Assembly: GCA_003564655.1 (NCBI GenBank)
Contig: PXES01000114.1
Coordinates: 1-16,769, forward strand
Direction of reading: 5' to 3'
Source: Paracoccaceae bacterium
Lineage (GTDB): Bacteria; Pseudomonadota; Alphaproteobacteria; Rhodobacterales; Rhodobacteraceae
Length of the DNA stretch: 16,769 nucleotides
Shown: one piece after another, positions 1-6,982 of the stretch
Numbering within the stretch: position 1 is the first letter of the stretch
Layout of the letters: every line of letters starts with the position of its first letter
Made by a program: the position numbers and the translations under genes
The notes under the pieces: generated by a model
Told to the model about the DNA's origin: nothing
Database searches by the model: none
The model's input: only the letters and a program-made list of their open reading frames with translations

Positions 1-762
1 CTCGCGCAGTTGCGCCTGGCGGCGCTGCGAGGCAGCCTGCGTGCCGCTGGCAGCCAGCTCGGCCTCGATAGAGCTTATCTGCGTCCGGGTTTCCTGAATG
101 CTGGCGACGAGGCTTGCTTGTTCAGTGCGCCGGACGGTGGCGTTGAAGGGCATCGCGTCGAAGTTTTCGGCCGCAAATTCCCGCGCTTCTGCCTCTACCG
201 CGCGCAGATCGCCCTGCAACCGCTCCTGCTCGACCCGCAGGAAGTCGAGCGTCTCGCGCGCACGCGCCATGCGCCCCGCGCCAGTTTCGGTGATGACCAT
301 GTCGGCCAGTTGATTGGCGATGGCGGCGGCTTTGTCGCTGCTGTTCGCGCGCGCCATGATGATGATGGACGCCAGCGACCCATCGGCGCCGAAGCCGATA
401 TTGACCGCCGGCTGGCTGATCAGGGTGATCGACTCGCGCATCATATCGACCCGATGCTGGCTGCGCTGCCCCTCGAACAGGCCATGGCTGTCAGCCAGCC
501 GCAGCAGATTCTCGCGCGAGGTCAGGCGCTGTTCGACCAGTTGCAACAGCCGCGACTGCGGGGCAGCGCTGCCAGCGCGCACCGCCTCGTCCGAGACCGT
601 GTCCACCCGGGTCGAAAGAACGGTCGTCGCCTGATAGGTCGGCGTACCGAGCAGCGCCAGCGCGATGCCCAGCAACAAGCCCAGCCCGGACGCCAGCGCG
701 ATCGGTCCCGCGCGCCGGTACAGAAAGTCGATGACCTCCGATATGGACTGGATCGGACCCAT
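1..762 (-). CDS. Wzz/GumC-type polysaccharide chain-length determinant or exporter, N-terminal part (C-terminus beyond window)
   Basis: Inner-membrane protein of the polysaccharide co-polymerase family, expected to set chain length or help export an exopolysaccharide together with a partner P-loop kinase. The 254 visible residues begin MGPIQSISEVIDFLYRR. They contain one hydrophobic segment at about residues 20-40, a periplasmic part with the family's typical 'TYQATTVLSTR' strand just after the membrane, and a long alanine/glutamate/arginine-rich stretch from about residue 155 that should form coiled coil. The second, C-terminal membrane helix would lie outside the window, so the gene is partial only because of the edge. 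The ATG at 762 was chosen because membrane topology starts right after it; the AAAGG about 12 bases upstream is a weak ribosome site. It lies 33 bases after the stop of the kinase-like gene, so the two are almost certainly co-transcribed. The polymer cannot be named from this sequence. Confidence 0.85.
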   Translation of the reverse strand, partial: MGPIQSISEVIDFLYRRAGPIALASGLGLLLGIALALLGTPTYQATTVLSTRVDTVSDEAVRAGSAAPQSRLLQLVEQRLTSRENLLRLADSHGLFEGQRSQHRVDMMRESITLISQPAVNIGFGADGSLASIIIMARANSSDKAAAIANQLADMVITETGAGRMARARETLDFLRVEQERLQGDLRAVEAEAREFAAENFDAMPFNATVRRTEQASLVASIQETRTQISSIEAELAASGTQAASQRRQAQLRE

Positions 763-795
763 GGCGCAGTGGCCTTTATATGCTCGGGGGTGATG

Positions 796-1680
796 TCATG
801 GCGTGACCCACCCCCGGTACTGGTTCATGACGACGCCAAGGAACTCCGTCTGTCCGGCAAGAACACGCTCGCAAGCGCTTATATCGGCAGCGCTGGTCGT
901 CCCCGTATCCGCCCCCAGCAGCATGGCGTCGATCGCCATGCCGAGGTTCATCGCCGTATCGCCCTGCAAGAGCGGTGGCAGGTCGCACAGGATGATGTCG
1001 GGCGCATACTCGCGGTGCAACCGCGCCAGCAGTCGTTCCATGTCTTCGGTTGTGCAGTCGGCGCCGCTGATCGCGTCGGCAGGAAGCGCGGGCGCGACGG
1101 CCGCGGTATCACCCAGCCGTTGCAGGCAGTCCGCAGGCCCGAGCAGTCCCGAAAGCAGATCGGCATTGGACTGGATCGGGGCGATCTCGAAATACTGATG
1201 CAGTGCGGGCGCGGCGAGATTGAGGTCCAGCGCAATCACCCGTACATCGCTGCGGCGGGCAAGGCTGGCAAACAGCCCAGAGGCGACGAGGCTGGTACCG
1301 ACCCCGGATTTCGGTGCAGAAACGCCAAGGCTGACCAACCCCCGGCTGCGGAATGCCTGCAGAAGCTGGGTGCGCAGCACGTCGAAACGGGTCGTGATCG
1401 TGGTGTCACGCGCCATAAGGTTCAGGCGTGCGCGCGCAGCGTCCGCAATTTCAGCCGGGTGAAAGGTCTCCAGCGCGTCCCATTGCGCCGCGACGGCCGC
1501 GTCGCGCTGGGGCGAGCGGCGGGGCCGCTGGCCGGTCTGGCGCAGCTCGCGCGCGCCCGACAGCGCCAGCGCCCGCCGCGCGGGATGCGCCGGGGCAGGC
1601 GCTTCCGCCCCCGGCTCTGCAGCCGGGGTTCGGGACGGGCCTATCAGTTTCTCCAGCCTGCGCGTATCGACCATTTTCAT
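796..1680 (-). CDS. BY-kinase-like (CpsD/ExoP C-domain family) P-loop protein with altered Walker A motif
   Basis: Cytoplasmic partner of the adjacent Wzz-like protein, resembling bacterial tyrosine autokinases of the CpsD/CapB type (MinD-like P-loop fold). After an alanine/proline/arginine-rich, probably disordered N-terminus (residues 1-90) comes the family's 'FDVLRTQLL' helix at 99-107. The P-loop region 'SAPKSGVGTS' is at 121-130, a Walker A'-like 'VIALDLN' at 148-154 and a Walker B-like 'DIILCDLPPLL' at 228-238. The oddity is in the P-loop: the family normally has GxGK(S/T), but here Thr129 (codon ACC) stands where the nucleotide-binding lysine should be, although Lys124 sits near the position of the MinD-type signature lysine. 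The tail ends MNQYRGWVTP with a single tyrosine rather than the tyrosine cluster that BY-kinases autophosphorylate. It may be a weak kinase, a nucleotide-binding regulator or a pseudokinase. A second ATG lies two codons in, at 1674. The family assignment is firm; the activity is not. Confidence 0.8.
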   Translation of the reverse strand: MKMVDTRRLEKLIGPSRTPAAEPGAEAPAPAHPARRALALSGARELRQTGQRPRRSPQRDAAVAAQWDALETFHPAEIADAARARLNLMARDTTITTRFDVLRTQLLQAFRSRGLVSLGVSAPKSGVGTSLVASGLFASLARRSDVRVIALDLNLAAPALHQYFEIAPIQSNADLLSGLLGPADCLQRLGDTAAVAPALPADAISGADCTTEDMERLLARLHREYAPDIILCDLPPLLQGDTAMNLGMAIDAMLLGADTGTTSAADISACERVLAGQTEFLGVVMNQYRGWVTP

Positions 1681-1951
1681 CTGCCTGCAGGTTTCGGGAA
1701 GCCCCGCAGAATTGTTTCCGCAGCGACACCTTATCCCATGTAATCCCGTGTTTTAGCGACGACCATAAGGCGGAATAAAGGCACAAACACGTCACCAGAG
1801 GCTCGACCCGCGGCGCGGTCGCCCCAATGCGATCATGTTGCCCAGGCCACGGGCGACCCGGGATGCAGGCGCCCGCCTGCGACCTGCATGCATTCGGGTG
1901 GGACTCGGGCCCCTGCGATCACCGCGTTGCGCCGGGCAGTCTTTCCGGCCC
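1681..1951. other. Intergenic region between the NDUFS4-like gene and the polysaccharide genes
   Basis: This is 271 bases without a convincing gene or tRNA. It must hold the leader of the kinase/Wzz pair and the 3' end of the NDUFS4-like transcript. I see no strong -35/-10 pair. A short imperfect terminator-like stem (GCCGG 1931-1935 with CCGGC 1945-1949) follows the NDUFS4-like stop. A nested inverted repeat lies at 1863-1889. Confidence 0.5.
1863..1889. repeat. Nested inverted repeats (two mutually exclusive hairpins)
   Basis: The inner stem pairs GCAGGC (1865-1870) with GCCTGC (1875-1880) around a 4-base loop. The outer stem pairs ATGCAGG (1863-1869) with CCTGCAT (1883-1889). Both cannot form at once because they share bases. 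The element lies in the leader side of the polysaccharide gene pair, about 185 bases before its start codon. The pairing is seen directly; any regulatory role is unproven. Confidence 0.4.
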
Positions 1952-2263
1952 CTAATGCGTCCAGCCCTGCCGACGGTTGGTCGCGAAATTGTCGCCATAG
2001 CCGCCCTTGCGCAGGTTCGGACGGCGCGTCTTGGGCGTGATCACGATGGCATCGATACCATGCTCCTCGGCATAAGCTTCTGCCGCAGCACGGTCCTTGA
2101 AGCGCAACCGCACCTGCGCATCCATGTCGCCGGAACTTGTCCACCCCATCAGCGGGTCGATCTGACGCGCCTGCGCGGGCGAGAATTCCAGCACCCAGTG
2201 ATGGGTTCCGGCAGTGCCGGATTGCATGGCCGTGCGGGACGGGCGGTAGATGCGGGCGCGCAT
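1952..2263 (-). CDS. NDUFS4-like complex I accessory subunit (ETC complex I subunit conserved region)
   Basis: A small 103-residue protein of the family that includes the 18-kDa mitochondrial complex I subunit NDUFS4. It is expected to bind the peripheral arm of NADH:ubiquinone oxidoreductase on the cytoplasmic side. Diagnostic blocks are '[14 protein letters not shown]' (3-16), matching the family's NMQSG block, 'HHWVLEF' (21-27), 'DPLMGW' (36-41) and 'GGYGDNF' (87-93), which corresponds to the family's YGANF. The reading frame is open further upstream, but the ATG at 2263 gives the normal family length and is preceded by AGAGG about nine bases away. The gene stands alone: no nuo genes are nearby, which is usual for alphaproteobacterial accessory subunits. 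The neighbours on either side serve other functions, so it is probably a monocistron. Confidence 0.9.
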   Translation of the reverse strand: MRARIYRPSRTAMQSGTAGTHHWVLEFSPAQARQIDPLMGWTSSGDMDAQVRLRFKDRAAAEAYAEEHGIDAIVITPKTRRPNLRKGGYGDNFATNRRQGWTH

Positions 2264-2289
2264 TGGGAAACCTCTGTCTTGACGCGCGG

Positions 2290-2318
2290 AGTATCGGGAA
2301 AAACCCGAGACAAGGCAA
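2290..2318 (-). promoter_or_regulatory. Candidate sigma70-type promoter of the NDUFS4-like gene
   Basis: Read on the minus strand, TTGCCT (2318-2313) is followed by a 17-base spacer and GATACT (2295-2290), about 27 bases before the start codon. Each hexamer matches four of six consensus bases with ideal spacing. The spacer holds a small TCGGG-TTTTT-CCCGA stem. Pattern evidence only. Confidence 0.4.
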
Positions 2319-2384
2319 GGGTGCAGGCGGAAAAGCTTCACCCGAAAGGAGGGAACGAGGAGTAGGTCTTCCGGGCGAGACAGC

Positions 2385-2407
2385 TTTCCCGCCTGCGCTT
2401 CGGGAAA
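2385..2407. repeat. Inverted repeat TTTCCCG-N9-CGGGAAA
   Basis: A perfect 7-base inverted repeat (2385-2391 and 2401-2407) lies in the 290-base divergent gap between the NDUFS4-like gene and the type I secretion genes. Its symmetry would suit either a dimeric regulator or an RNA hairpin. It lies about 150 bases before the transporter start. The rest of this gap shows no gene or tRNA; a TTGACG at 2457-2462 has no good -10 partner at normal spacing. Confidence 0.35.
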
Positions 2408-2553
2408 TAGGGGGGCAAGGCCGCGTGGCAACCGGCAATTCCCGCCCCGGCGCGATTTGACGCGCAACCGTCTGTCCGGTTCGCTTAACCACATTTCAAC
2501 CGCCAGGCTGCATAGATGGGCCTCTCCCGACCCGCCCGTATTTCGATGACAGG

Positions 2554-4338
2554 ATGGCGATGCGATCAACCTCTGCAAGACCCGGCTCGGCCCGCAGAGC
2601 GCCGCCCGCGCCCCTGCTCGTGCAGGGCGAGCATCGGCTGCTCTGGGCGATCGGGGGGATCAGCATCTTCACCAACCTGCTGATGCTGACGGGTCCGGTC
2701 TTCATGCTCCAGGTCTATGACCGCGTCCTGTCCAGCGGGTCGTCGGCCACACTCACAGCGCTTTTCACCATTGCGGGGTTTCTCTACCTCGTCTTCGGGT
2801 TGCTAGACCACGCGCGCGCGCGCATCGGCGCGCGGCTCGGGGCGCAGGTGCAGGACCGCCTTGACGGGCCGCTGTTTCGCGCAGCCCTGCGGGCCCGGCC
2901 GGGTCCGGCGGGCGCGCCGCAGGCCGCAAGCGCCCCTGCCGATCTCGCGCTGCTGCGAGACGTCTCGGCCACGCCGGGTTTCATGGCGCTGTTCGACTTC
3001 CCATGGGTGCCGCTTTTCATCGCGATCATCGCGTTGCTGCACCCATGGCTTGGCGCGCTGGCCTGCGCTGCGGCGCTCTCTCTGGCCGCGCTTGGGGCGG
3101 CAAGCATCCATTACAGCCGCGCGCGCGTCGCCTCCAGCCATGCGCGGGCCCTTGCGGACCGACAGGGTACCCAGCAGATTGCAGGCGCCGCAGGGCAGAT
3201 GCAGGCGCTGGGCCTGGGCGAGGGAGTGCTCGCCCGCTGGCAGGTCGCCCGTGGCGCGGCGCTGGACGCGGCACTCGCGGTCAGCGACCTCGCAGGCGGC
3301 TTCGCGGCCGCTGCACGTGCTCTGCGGCTGTTCCTTCAATCGGCGATTCTGGCGGCAGGTGCGCTTCTGGTGCTGCAGGGGCAGTTGACCGCGGGTGGCA
3401 TGATCGCAGCGTCGATCATCCTTGGCCGCGCGCTTGCCCCGCTTGACCAGCTTGTGGGCGCATGGCCGCAGATGCAGGCGGCCCGGGATGCGCTGGACCG
3501 GCTGCGGGCGTTGAACGCGGCGCCGCAGCGACCTGTACCGCAGAGATGGCTCCCCGCCCCTGCGGCGCGACTGAGTCTGCAGGGGGTGACGCTCGCGGCC
3601 CCGCTTGCGGACGGTGCGCTGCGCCCGGTGCTGCGCCAGATCAGCTTCGAGTTTGGCCCCGGTCAGGTGCTTGGCGTGGCGGGGCCTTCGGGGGCGGGAA
3701 AATCATCGCTCGCTGCCGCCGCGGTCGGCCTCTGGCCACCGCAGGCGGGCGAGATCCGCCTCGACGGGGCGCGGCTGGCGCAGTATCCGCCTGACCAGCT
3801 TGCCGCGGCGCTGGGCTTTCTGCCACAGTGCGCCTGCCTCTATGACGGGACGCTGCGCGACAACATTGCCCGCTTCGATGCCGGCTCCCGCGCCGCCGAT
3901 GTGGTCGCCGCTGCCCGCGCCGCGGGCGCGCATGAGATGATCCTGTCGCTGCCGGACGGCTACGATACGCAGGTTACGGGTGCGCAACCGTTGCTGTCGG
4001 GCGGGCAGCTCCAGCGCATTGCACTCGCGCGTGCGCTTTATCGCGACCCGGTATTGCTGGTCCTCGATGAACCCGAGGCCAGCCTTGATGCTGACGGGCT
4101 GCATTTTCTCGATGCTGCGATCCGCACCGCCAGCGCGCGCGGCGCGGCGGTCCTGCTTGCATCACACCATCCGGCGCTGCTAGCCGCTTGCGACCGGGTG
4201 CTGCGGCTTTCGCACGGGGGGGTGGCAAGCCTCGGCAGGGTCGACCCCTCGCCTGTGTCGCGCGCCCGACGGCGCGACACCGAGGTGCAGGCAATCCGCT
4301 TCGCGTGGGAGCCGCCTTGCGCAAGCCTCGGGCCATGA
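2554..4338 (+). CDS. Type I secretion system ABC permease/ATPase (PrtD/PrsD/HlyB class)
   Basis: Inner-membrane ABC exporter half that powers one-step secretion of a protein across both membranes. The membrane domain covers about residues 28-310; its opening '[18 protein letters not shown]' is typical of the PrtD/AprD group, and there is no N-terminal peptidase-like domain. The nucleotide-binding domain has Walker A GPSGAGKS (377-384), Q-loop Gln425, signature LSGGQ (481-485), Walker B VLLVLDE (500-506) and the switch His538, so it should be active. A 594-residue length is normal for the family. The start is either 2554 or the in-frame ATG at 2560; AGGA at 2551-2554 is better placed for the latter. 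The stop overlaps the start of the adaptor gene as ATGA, indicating translational coupling. No secreted substrate or TolC-type gene is in view. It sits near polysaccharide genes, as the rhizobial glycanase exporter PrsDE may do. Confidence 0.93.
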   Translation: MAMRSTSARPGSARRAPPAPLLVQGEHRLLWAIGGISIFTNLLMLTGPVFMLQVYDRVLSSGSSATLTALFTIAGFLYLVFGLLDHARARIGARLGAQVQDRLDGPLFRAALRARPGPAGAPQAASAPADLALLRDVSATPGFMALFDFPWVPLFIAIIALLHPWLGALACAAALSLAALGAASIHYSRARVASSHARALADRQGTQQIAGAAGQMQALGLGEGVLARWQVARGAALDAALAVSDLAGGFAAAARALRLFLQSAILAAGALLVLQGQLTAGGMIAASIILGRALAPLDQLVGAWPQMQAARDALDRLRALNAAPQRPVPQRWLPAPAARLSLQGVTLAAPLADGALRPVLRQISFEFGPGQVLGVAGPSGAGKSSLAAAAVGLWPPQAGEIRLDGARLAQYPPDQLAAALGFLPQCACLYDGTLRDNIARFDAGSRAADVVAAARAAGAHEMILSLPDGYDTQVTGAQPLLSGGQLQRIALARALYRDPVLLVLDEPEASLDADGLHFLDAAIRTASARGAAVLLASHHPALLAACDRVLRLSHGGVASLGRVDPSPVSRARRRDTEVQAIRFAWEPPCASLGP

Positions 4339-5630
4339 CGGCAGCGGCCCGCTACACGGCGCGGCCCTATCTGCGCAGTGCTGCCATGACACTGGCCGTG
4401 CTGGTGCTGGGCTTCGGGTCCTGGGGGGCGCTGGCGCGGATCGAAGGCGCGGTCATCGCACCAGGCAAGGTCGCAGCGGCGCGCCTGCTCTATTCCGTCC
4501 AGCACCCGGAGGGCGGGCGCATCGCGGCCCTGCATGTCGAGGAGGGCGCGCAGGTCGCGCCGGGCGCGTTGCTGCTGCGCCTCGACGACACGCGGCTGCG
4601 GGCCGAGCTGCGGCTGGTCGAGGCGCAGATGATCGAGCTGCTGGTCCGCCGTGCCGGGCTGCTGGCGCGGCGCGACGGCAGCGTGCGCGCCACCTCGCCC
4701 GATCTCGCGGCGCTGGGGCTCTCGGCGCTGCAGGGCCGCGTCACCGCCCGGATTGAGGCGGAATCGGCCCTGCTCGCGGCGCAGCAAGCGACGCGCGCAG
4801 GGCTGCGCGCCCAGCTCGACCAGCGCCGCGCCCAGATCGACATGCAGATCGCTGGTATCGCGGCCCAGATCGCGGCGGTCGATCGCCAGATCGCCCTGAC
4901 CCCCGCCGAGCGCGAGACTCAGGCCGAGCTGCTGGGCCGCGGGTTGGCGCAGGCCGACCGCCTTCAGGCGCTCGAGCGCGAGGATGCGCGGCTCGAAGGC
5001 CGTCGCGGCGCGCTGGTCGCCGAGCGCGCGCTGGCCGCCGAGCGCCAGGCCGAGATCGCTCAGCAGATCCTGTCCCTGCAGGCTGCCGAGCGTGAAGAGG
5101 TGCTGGAGGCCCTGCGCGACGTGACCCGGCAGCAAGCCGAACTGACCGAGCGGCTACTCGGCCTGCGCGACCAGATCTCCGGGCTGGAACTGCGCGCCCC
5201 GACAGCAGGCCGCGTCCACGGTCTGTCGGTCGCCGGAAAGGGCGCGGTGCTGCGACCGGCCGAGCCGGCCCTGCACCTCGTCCCCGCGGCGCCGCCCGCA
5301 TCGCTCTCGGCGCGGCTGTCGCCGCAGGAGATCGGCCAGGTCGCGCCGGGGCAACGGGCCGAGGTCCGCTTTCCCGGCCTGCAGCAGCGCCAGCTGCCTC
5401 GGGTCGGTGCGGTCGTCACCCATGTCTCGGCGGATGCCTTTACCGATACCGCGGCCGGGATGTCCTATTACGCCGTCGAGCTGCGGCTGGTGGACACCGA
5501 TGCGGCGTTGCCCGCGCTCAAACCCGGCATGCCGGTCGAGCTGTTCTTCCAAACCGGCGCGCACAGCCCGCTCGCCTACCTGATCCAGCCGCTGCGCGAA
5601 TTCTTCAGCCATGCGCTGCGCGAAGGCTGA
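4335..5630 (+). CDS. HlyD-family type I secretion periplasmic adaptor subunit
   Basis: Membrane-fusion protein linking the ABC exporter encoded just upstream to an outer-membrane TolC-type channel. The 431-residue protein has a short cytoplasmic N-terminus and one membrane helix (about 15-34). The family block 'GAVIAPGKV' follows at 38-46. The N-terminal half of the lipoyl-like domain lies around 'VQHPEGGRIAALHVEEGAQV' (55-74). A long Ala/Gln/Arg/Glu-rich coiled-coil hairpin runs over about 90-320, then the second lipoyl half ('LELRAPTAGRVHGLSV') and a beta-barrel domain. An upstream in-frame ATG at 4188 would add 49 residues, but ATG 4335 overlaps the preceding stop by four bases and gives the normal length, so it is preferred. 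No RTX protein accompanies the pair, so the cargo is unknown. Confidence 0.93.
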   Translation: MTAAARYTARPYLRSAAMTLAVLVLGFGSWGALARIEGAVIAPGKVAAARLLYSVQHPEGGRIAALHVEEGAQVAPGALLLRLDDTRLRAELRLVEAQMIELLVRRAGLLARRDGSVRATSPDLAALGLSALQGRVTARIEAESALLAAQQATRAGLRAQLDQRRAQIDMQIAGIAAQIAAVDRQIALTPAERETQAELLGRGLAQADRLQALEREDARLEGRRGALVAERALAAERQAEIAQQILSLQAAEREEVLEALRDVTRQQAELTERLLGLRDQISGLELRAPTAGRVHGLSVAGKGAVLRPAEPALHLVPAAPPASLSARLSPQEIGQVAPGQRAEVRFPGLQQRQLPRVGAVVTHVSADAFTDTAAGMSYYAVELRLVDTDAALPALKPGMPVELFFQTGAHSPLAYLIQPLREFFSHALREG

Positions 5631-5698
5631 GGCATCGCTCCCTGAACGGGGGCAAGCGTCCGCGAGCGGGTCATGGGCGGGCGGGGGGGGACCCCGAG

Positions 5699-5718
5699 CG
5701 GGCGCTTTCCTGCGCCTG
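5699..5718. terminator. Weak hairpin between convergent adaptor and amidohydrolase genes
   Basis: The 104 bases between the two convergent stops (5631-5734) contain GGCGC-TTTCCT-GCGCC at 5701-5716, extendable by one G-T and one C-G pair. There is no clear T-tract on either strand, so a role as a shared terminator is only a suggestion. I see no gene in this gap. Confidence 0.25.
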
Positions 5719-5734
5719 TGCGCGCCGGATCAGC

Positions 5735-6889
5735 TCAGGCACCGCTGCCGGTCGACGCCGGTAGCAAATGCGCGCATAGCTGCGCGAAGGTCGCGACGCC
5801 CGGTGCGATCAGCGCATCAGGGAAATCATATTCCGGGTCGTGCAGCGCCGGGTGGTCCGACCCCGCGCCGAGCAGAAAGAGCGCTGCGCGAGTCTTCCCG
5901 CTGAAGGCGCCGAAATCCTCGGACGGGCGCATTGGAAATGTGAAATCCGTCCTCGCGATCCCTGCCGACCGCGCCGCCTGCACGACATGGGCAGTGGCCT
6001 CGGGGTCGTTTTGCGTGGCGTGGAAATGATCGTGGCGGGTGATCTCGACCCGCAGATCGCCCGCGGTGGCGCGGATGCGTGCGCGCGTCTCGGCCTCGAA
6101 GGCGGCAAGCTCGGCATCGGTGATGCATCGCAGGGTCATCATCGCCTCGGCCGCACCCGGCGCGACCCCGAAGCCGCGCGCCCCCATCGACAGATGGCAC
6201 AGTGTCGCCATTCGCGACCCGCTTTCCGCAGGCAGCCCGGCCAGTAGCGCCGCGAGCGCCGGGGCGGGCGACAGCCCGGTTTCGGGTTGCGCCGCATGCG
6301 CGGTACGCCCCTGCCAGCGGACATGCAGCCCTAGCGAGGCGCAGCTTGCCGGACCGGGGGCGACCGCGATGCGACCAAGCGGCAGCCCGGGCATGTTGTG
6401 CAGCGCAAAGGCCCAGTCGGGGGCGATCTCGGCAAAGCGCGGATCGGCGAGCACGGCCCGCGCGCCCGCGCCCGTCTCCTCGGCGGGCTGGAAGAGCAGC
6501 ACCGCGCGGCCGCGCGCCGGGCGGTGCGCGGCGAGGTGCCGTGCCAGCCCTGCAAGGATCGCCATATGCCCGTCATGACCGCACAGATGCGCGGTGCCGG
6601 GGCGGGTCGAGGCGTGGGCCGCGCCGGTCGCCTCGGTGATGGGCAGCGCGTCGAGTTCGGCGCGAAACATCACGGTCGGCCCGCTGCCCGCCTGCCCGTA
6701 GCCCAGCGCCAGCCCGTGCCCGCCCAGCCCGGTCAGGCACAGATCGGGTGCGGTGGCGGCAAGATGATCGCGCAGGACGGCAGCGGTCGCACCCTCTTCC
6801 CCCGAAAGTTCGGGGCGCGCGTGCAGGGTGCGGCGCAGCCGGGTAAGGGCCTCGTGCTGCGGTGCGTCGAGGATCATCGGGTCAGGCAT
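5735..6889 (-). CDS. M20-family metallo-amidohydrolase (M20D, hippurate hydrolase / N-acyl amino acid amidohydrolase type)
   Basis: Cytoplasmic zinc- or manganese-dependent hydrolase that removes an acyl group or cleaves an amide in small N-acylated amino acids or dipeptides. The 384-residue length is normal for the M20D group. Metal and catalytic positions are intact: 'RAELDALPI' (76-84), CGHDGH (103-108, ligands Cys103 and His105), QPAEE (134-138), 'LHNMPG' with His164, the dimerisation/lid region with 'GRTAHAAQPE' (194-203), 'RPSEDFG' (321-327) and the C-terminal ligand His350 in 'LHDPEYDFPD'. There is no signal peptide. It is the last gene downstream of a complete peptide-type ABC importer on the same strand, separated by 93 bases that hold a GC hairpin. 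It probably acts on the imported compound. The exact substrate cannot be read from sequence. A second ATG lies four codons in, and neither start has a strong ribosome site. Confidence 0.9.
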   Translation of the reverse strand: MPDPMILDAPQHEALTRLRRTLHARPELSGEEGATAAVLRDHLAATAPDLCLTGLGGHGLALGYGQAGSGPTVMFRAELDALPITEATGAAHASTRPGTAHLCGHDGHMAILAGLARHLAAHRPARGRAVLLFQPAEETGAGARAVLADPRFAEIAPDWAFALHNMPGLPLGRIAVAPGPASCASLGLHVRWQGRTAHAAQPETGLSPAPALAALLAGLPAESGSRMATLCHLSMGARGFGVAPGAAEAMMTLRCITDAELAAFEAETRARIRATAGDLRVEITRHDHFHATQNDPEATAHVVQAARSAGIARTDFTFPMRPSEDFGAFSGKTRAALFLLGAGSDHPALHDPEYDFPDALIAPGVATFAQLCAHLLPASTGSGA

Positions 6890-6982
6890 CGGGGGGCGCT
6901 GCCCCCGCTCTGCGGTGGCTGCGGGGGCGCAGATTCCGCGCCCTCCCCCTCGGGATATTTGGGCAAGGGTGAAAGCAGCGGC
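6890..6982 (-). repeat. GC hairpin plus 'CGGGATATTTGGG' extragenic element
   Basis: This gap starts with GGGGGC-GCT-GCCCCC (6892-6906), continues with GC-rich sequence and then has a short AT-containing block reading CGGGATATTTGGGCAAGG around 6949-6966. From memory, Rhodobacterales genomes carry many intergenic copies of a hairpin followed by a similar 'CCCGGGATATTT' block, so this is probably one of those dispersed elements. That recall has not been tested here. Lying inside an apparent operon, it could terminate part of the transcripts or protect the upstream mRNA end. Confidence 0.5.

Noticed and set aside
10..1743. A 577-codon plus-strand open frame opposite the Wzz-like and kinase-like genes
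   Set aside because: It runs antisense to two recognisable genes, has an Arg/Ala/Gln-rich composition without domains, and is the usual result of GC-rich codon bias.
1833..2492. A 219-codon minus-strand frame overlapping the NDUFS4-like gene
   Set aside because: It is in another frame from the clear family match, covers intergenic sequence and has no recognisable features.
1681..2553. Search for tRNA genes or an attachment site in the two larger gaps
   Set aside because: No TTCGAAT-type T-loop with matching acceptor stem and no direct repeats were seen, so there is no support for a tRNA or integration site.
5611..6029. Plus-strand frames running from the adaptor end into the amidohydrolase
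   Set aside because: They overlap the amidohydrolase gene antisense and have Arg/Ser/Ala-rich shadow composition.
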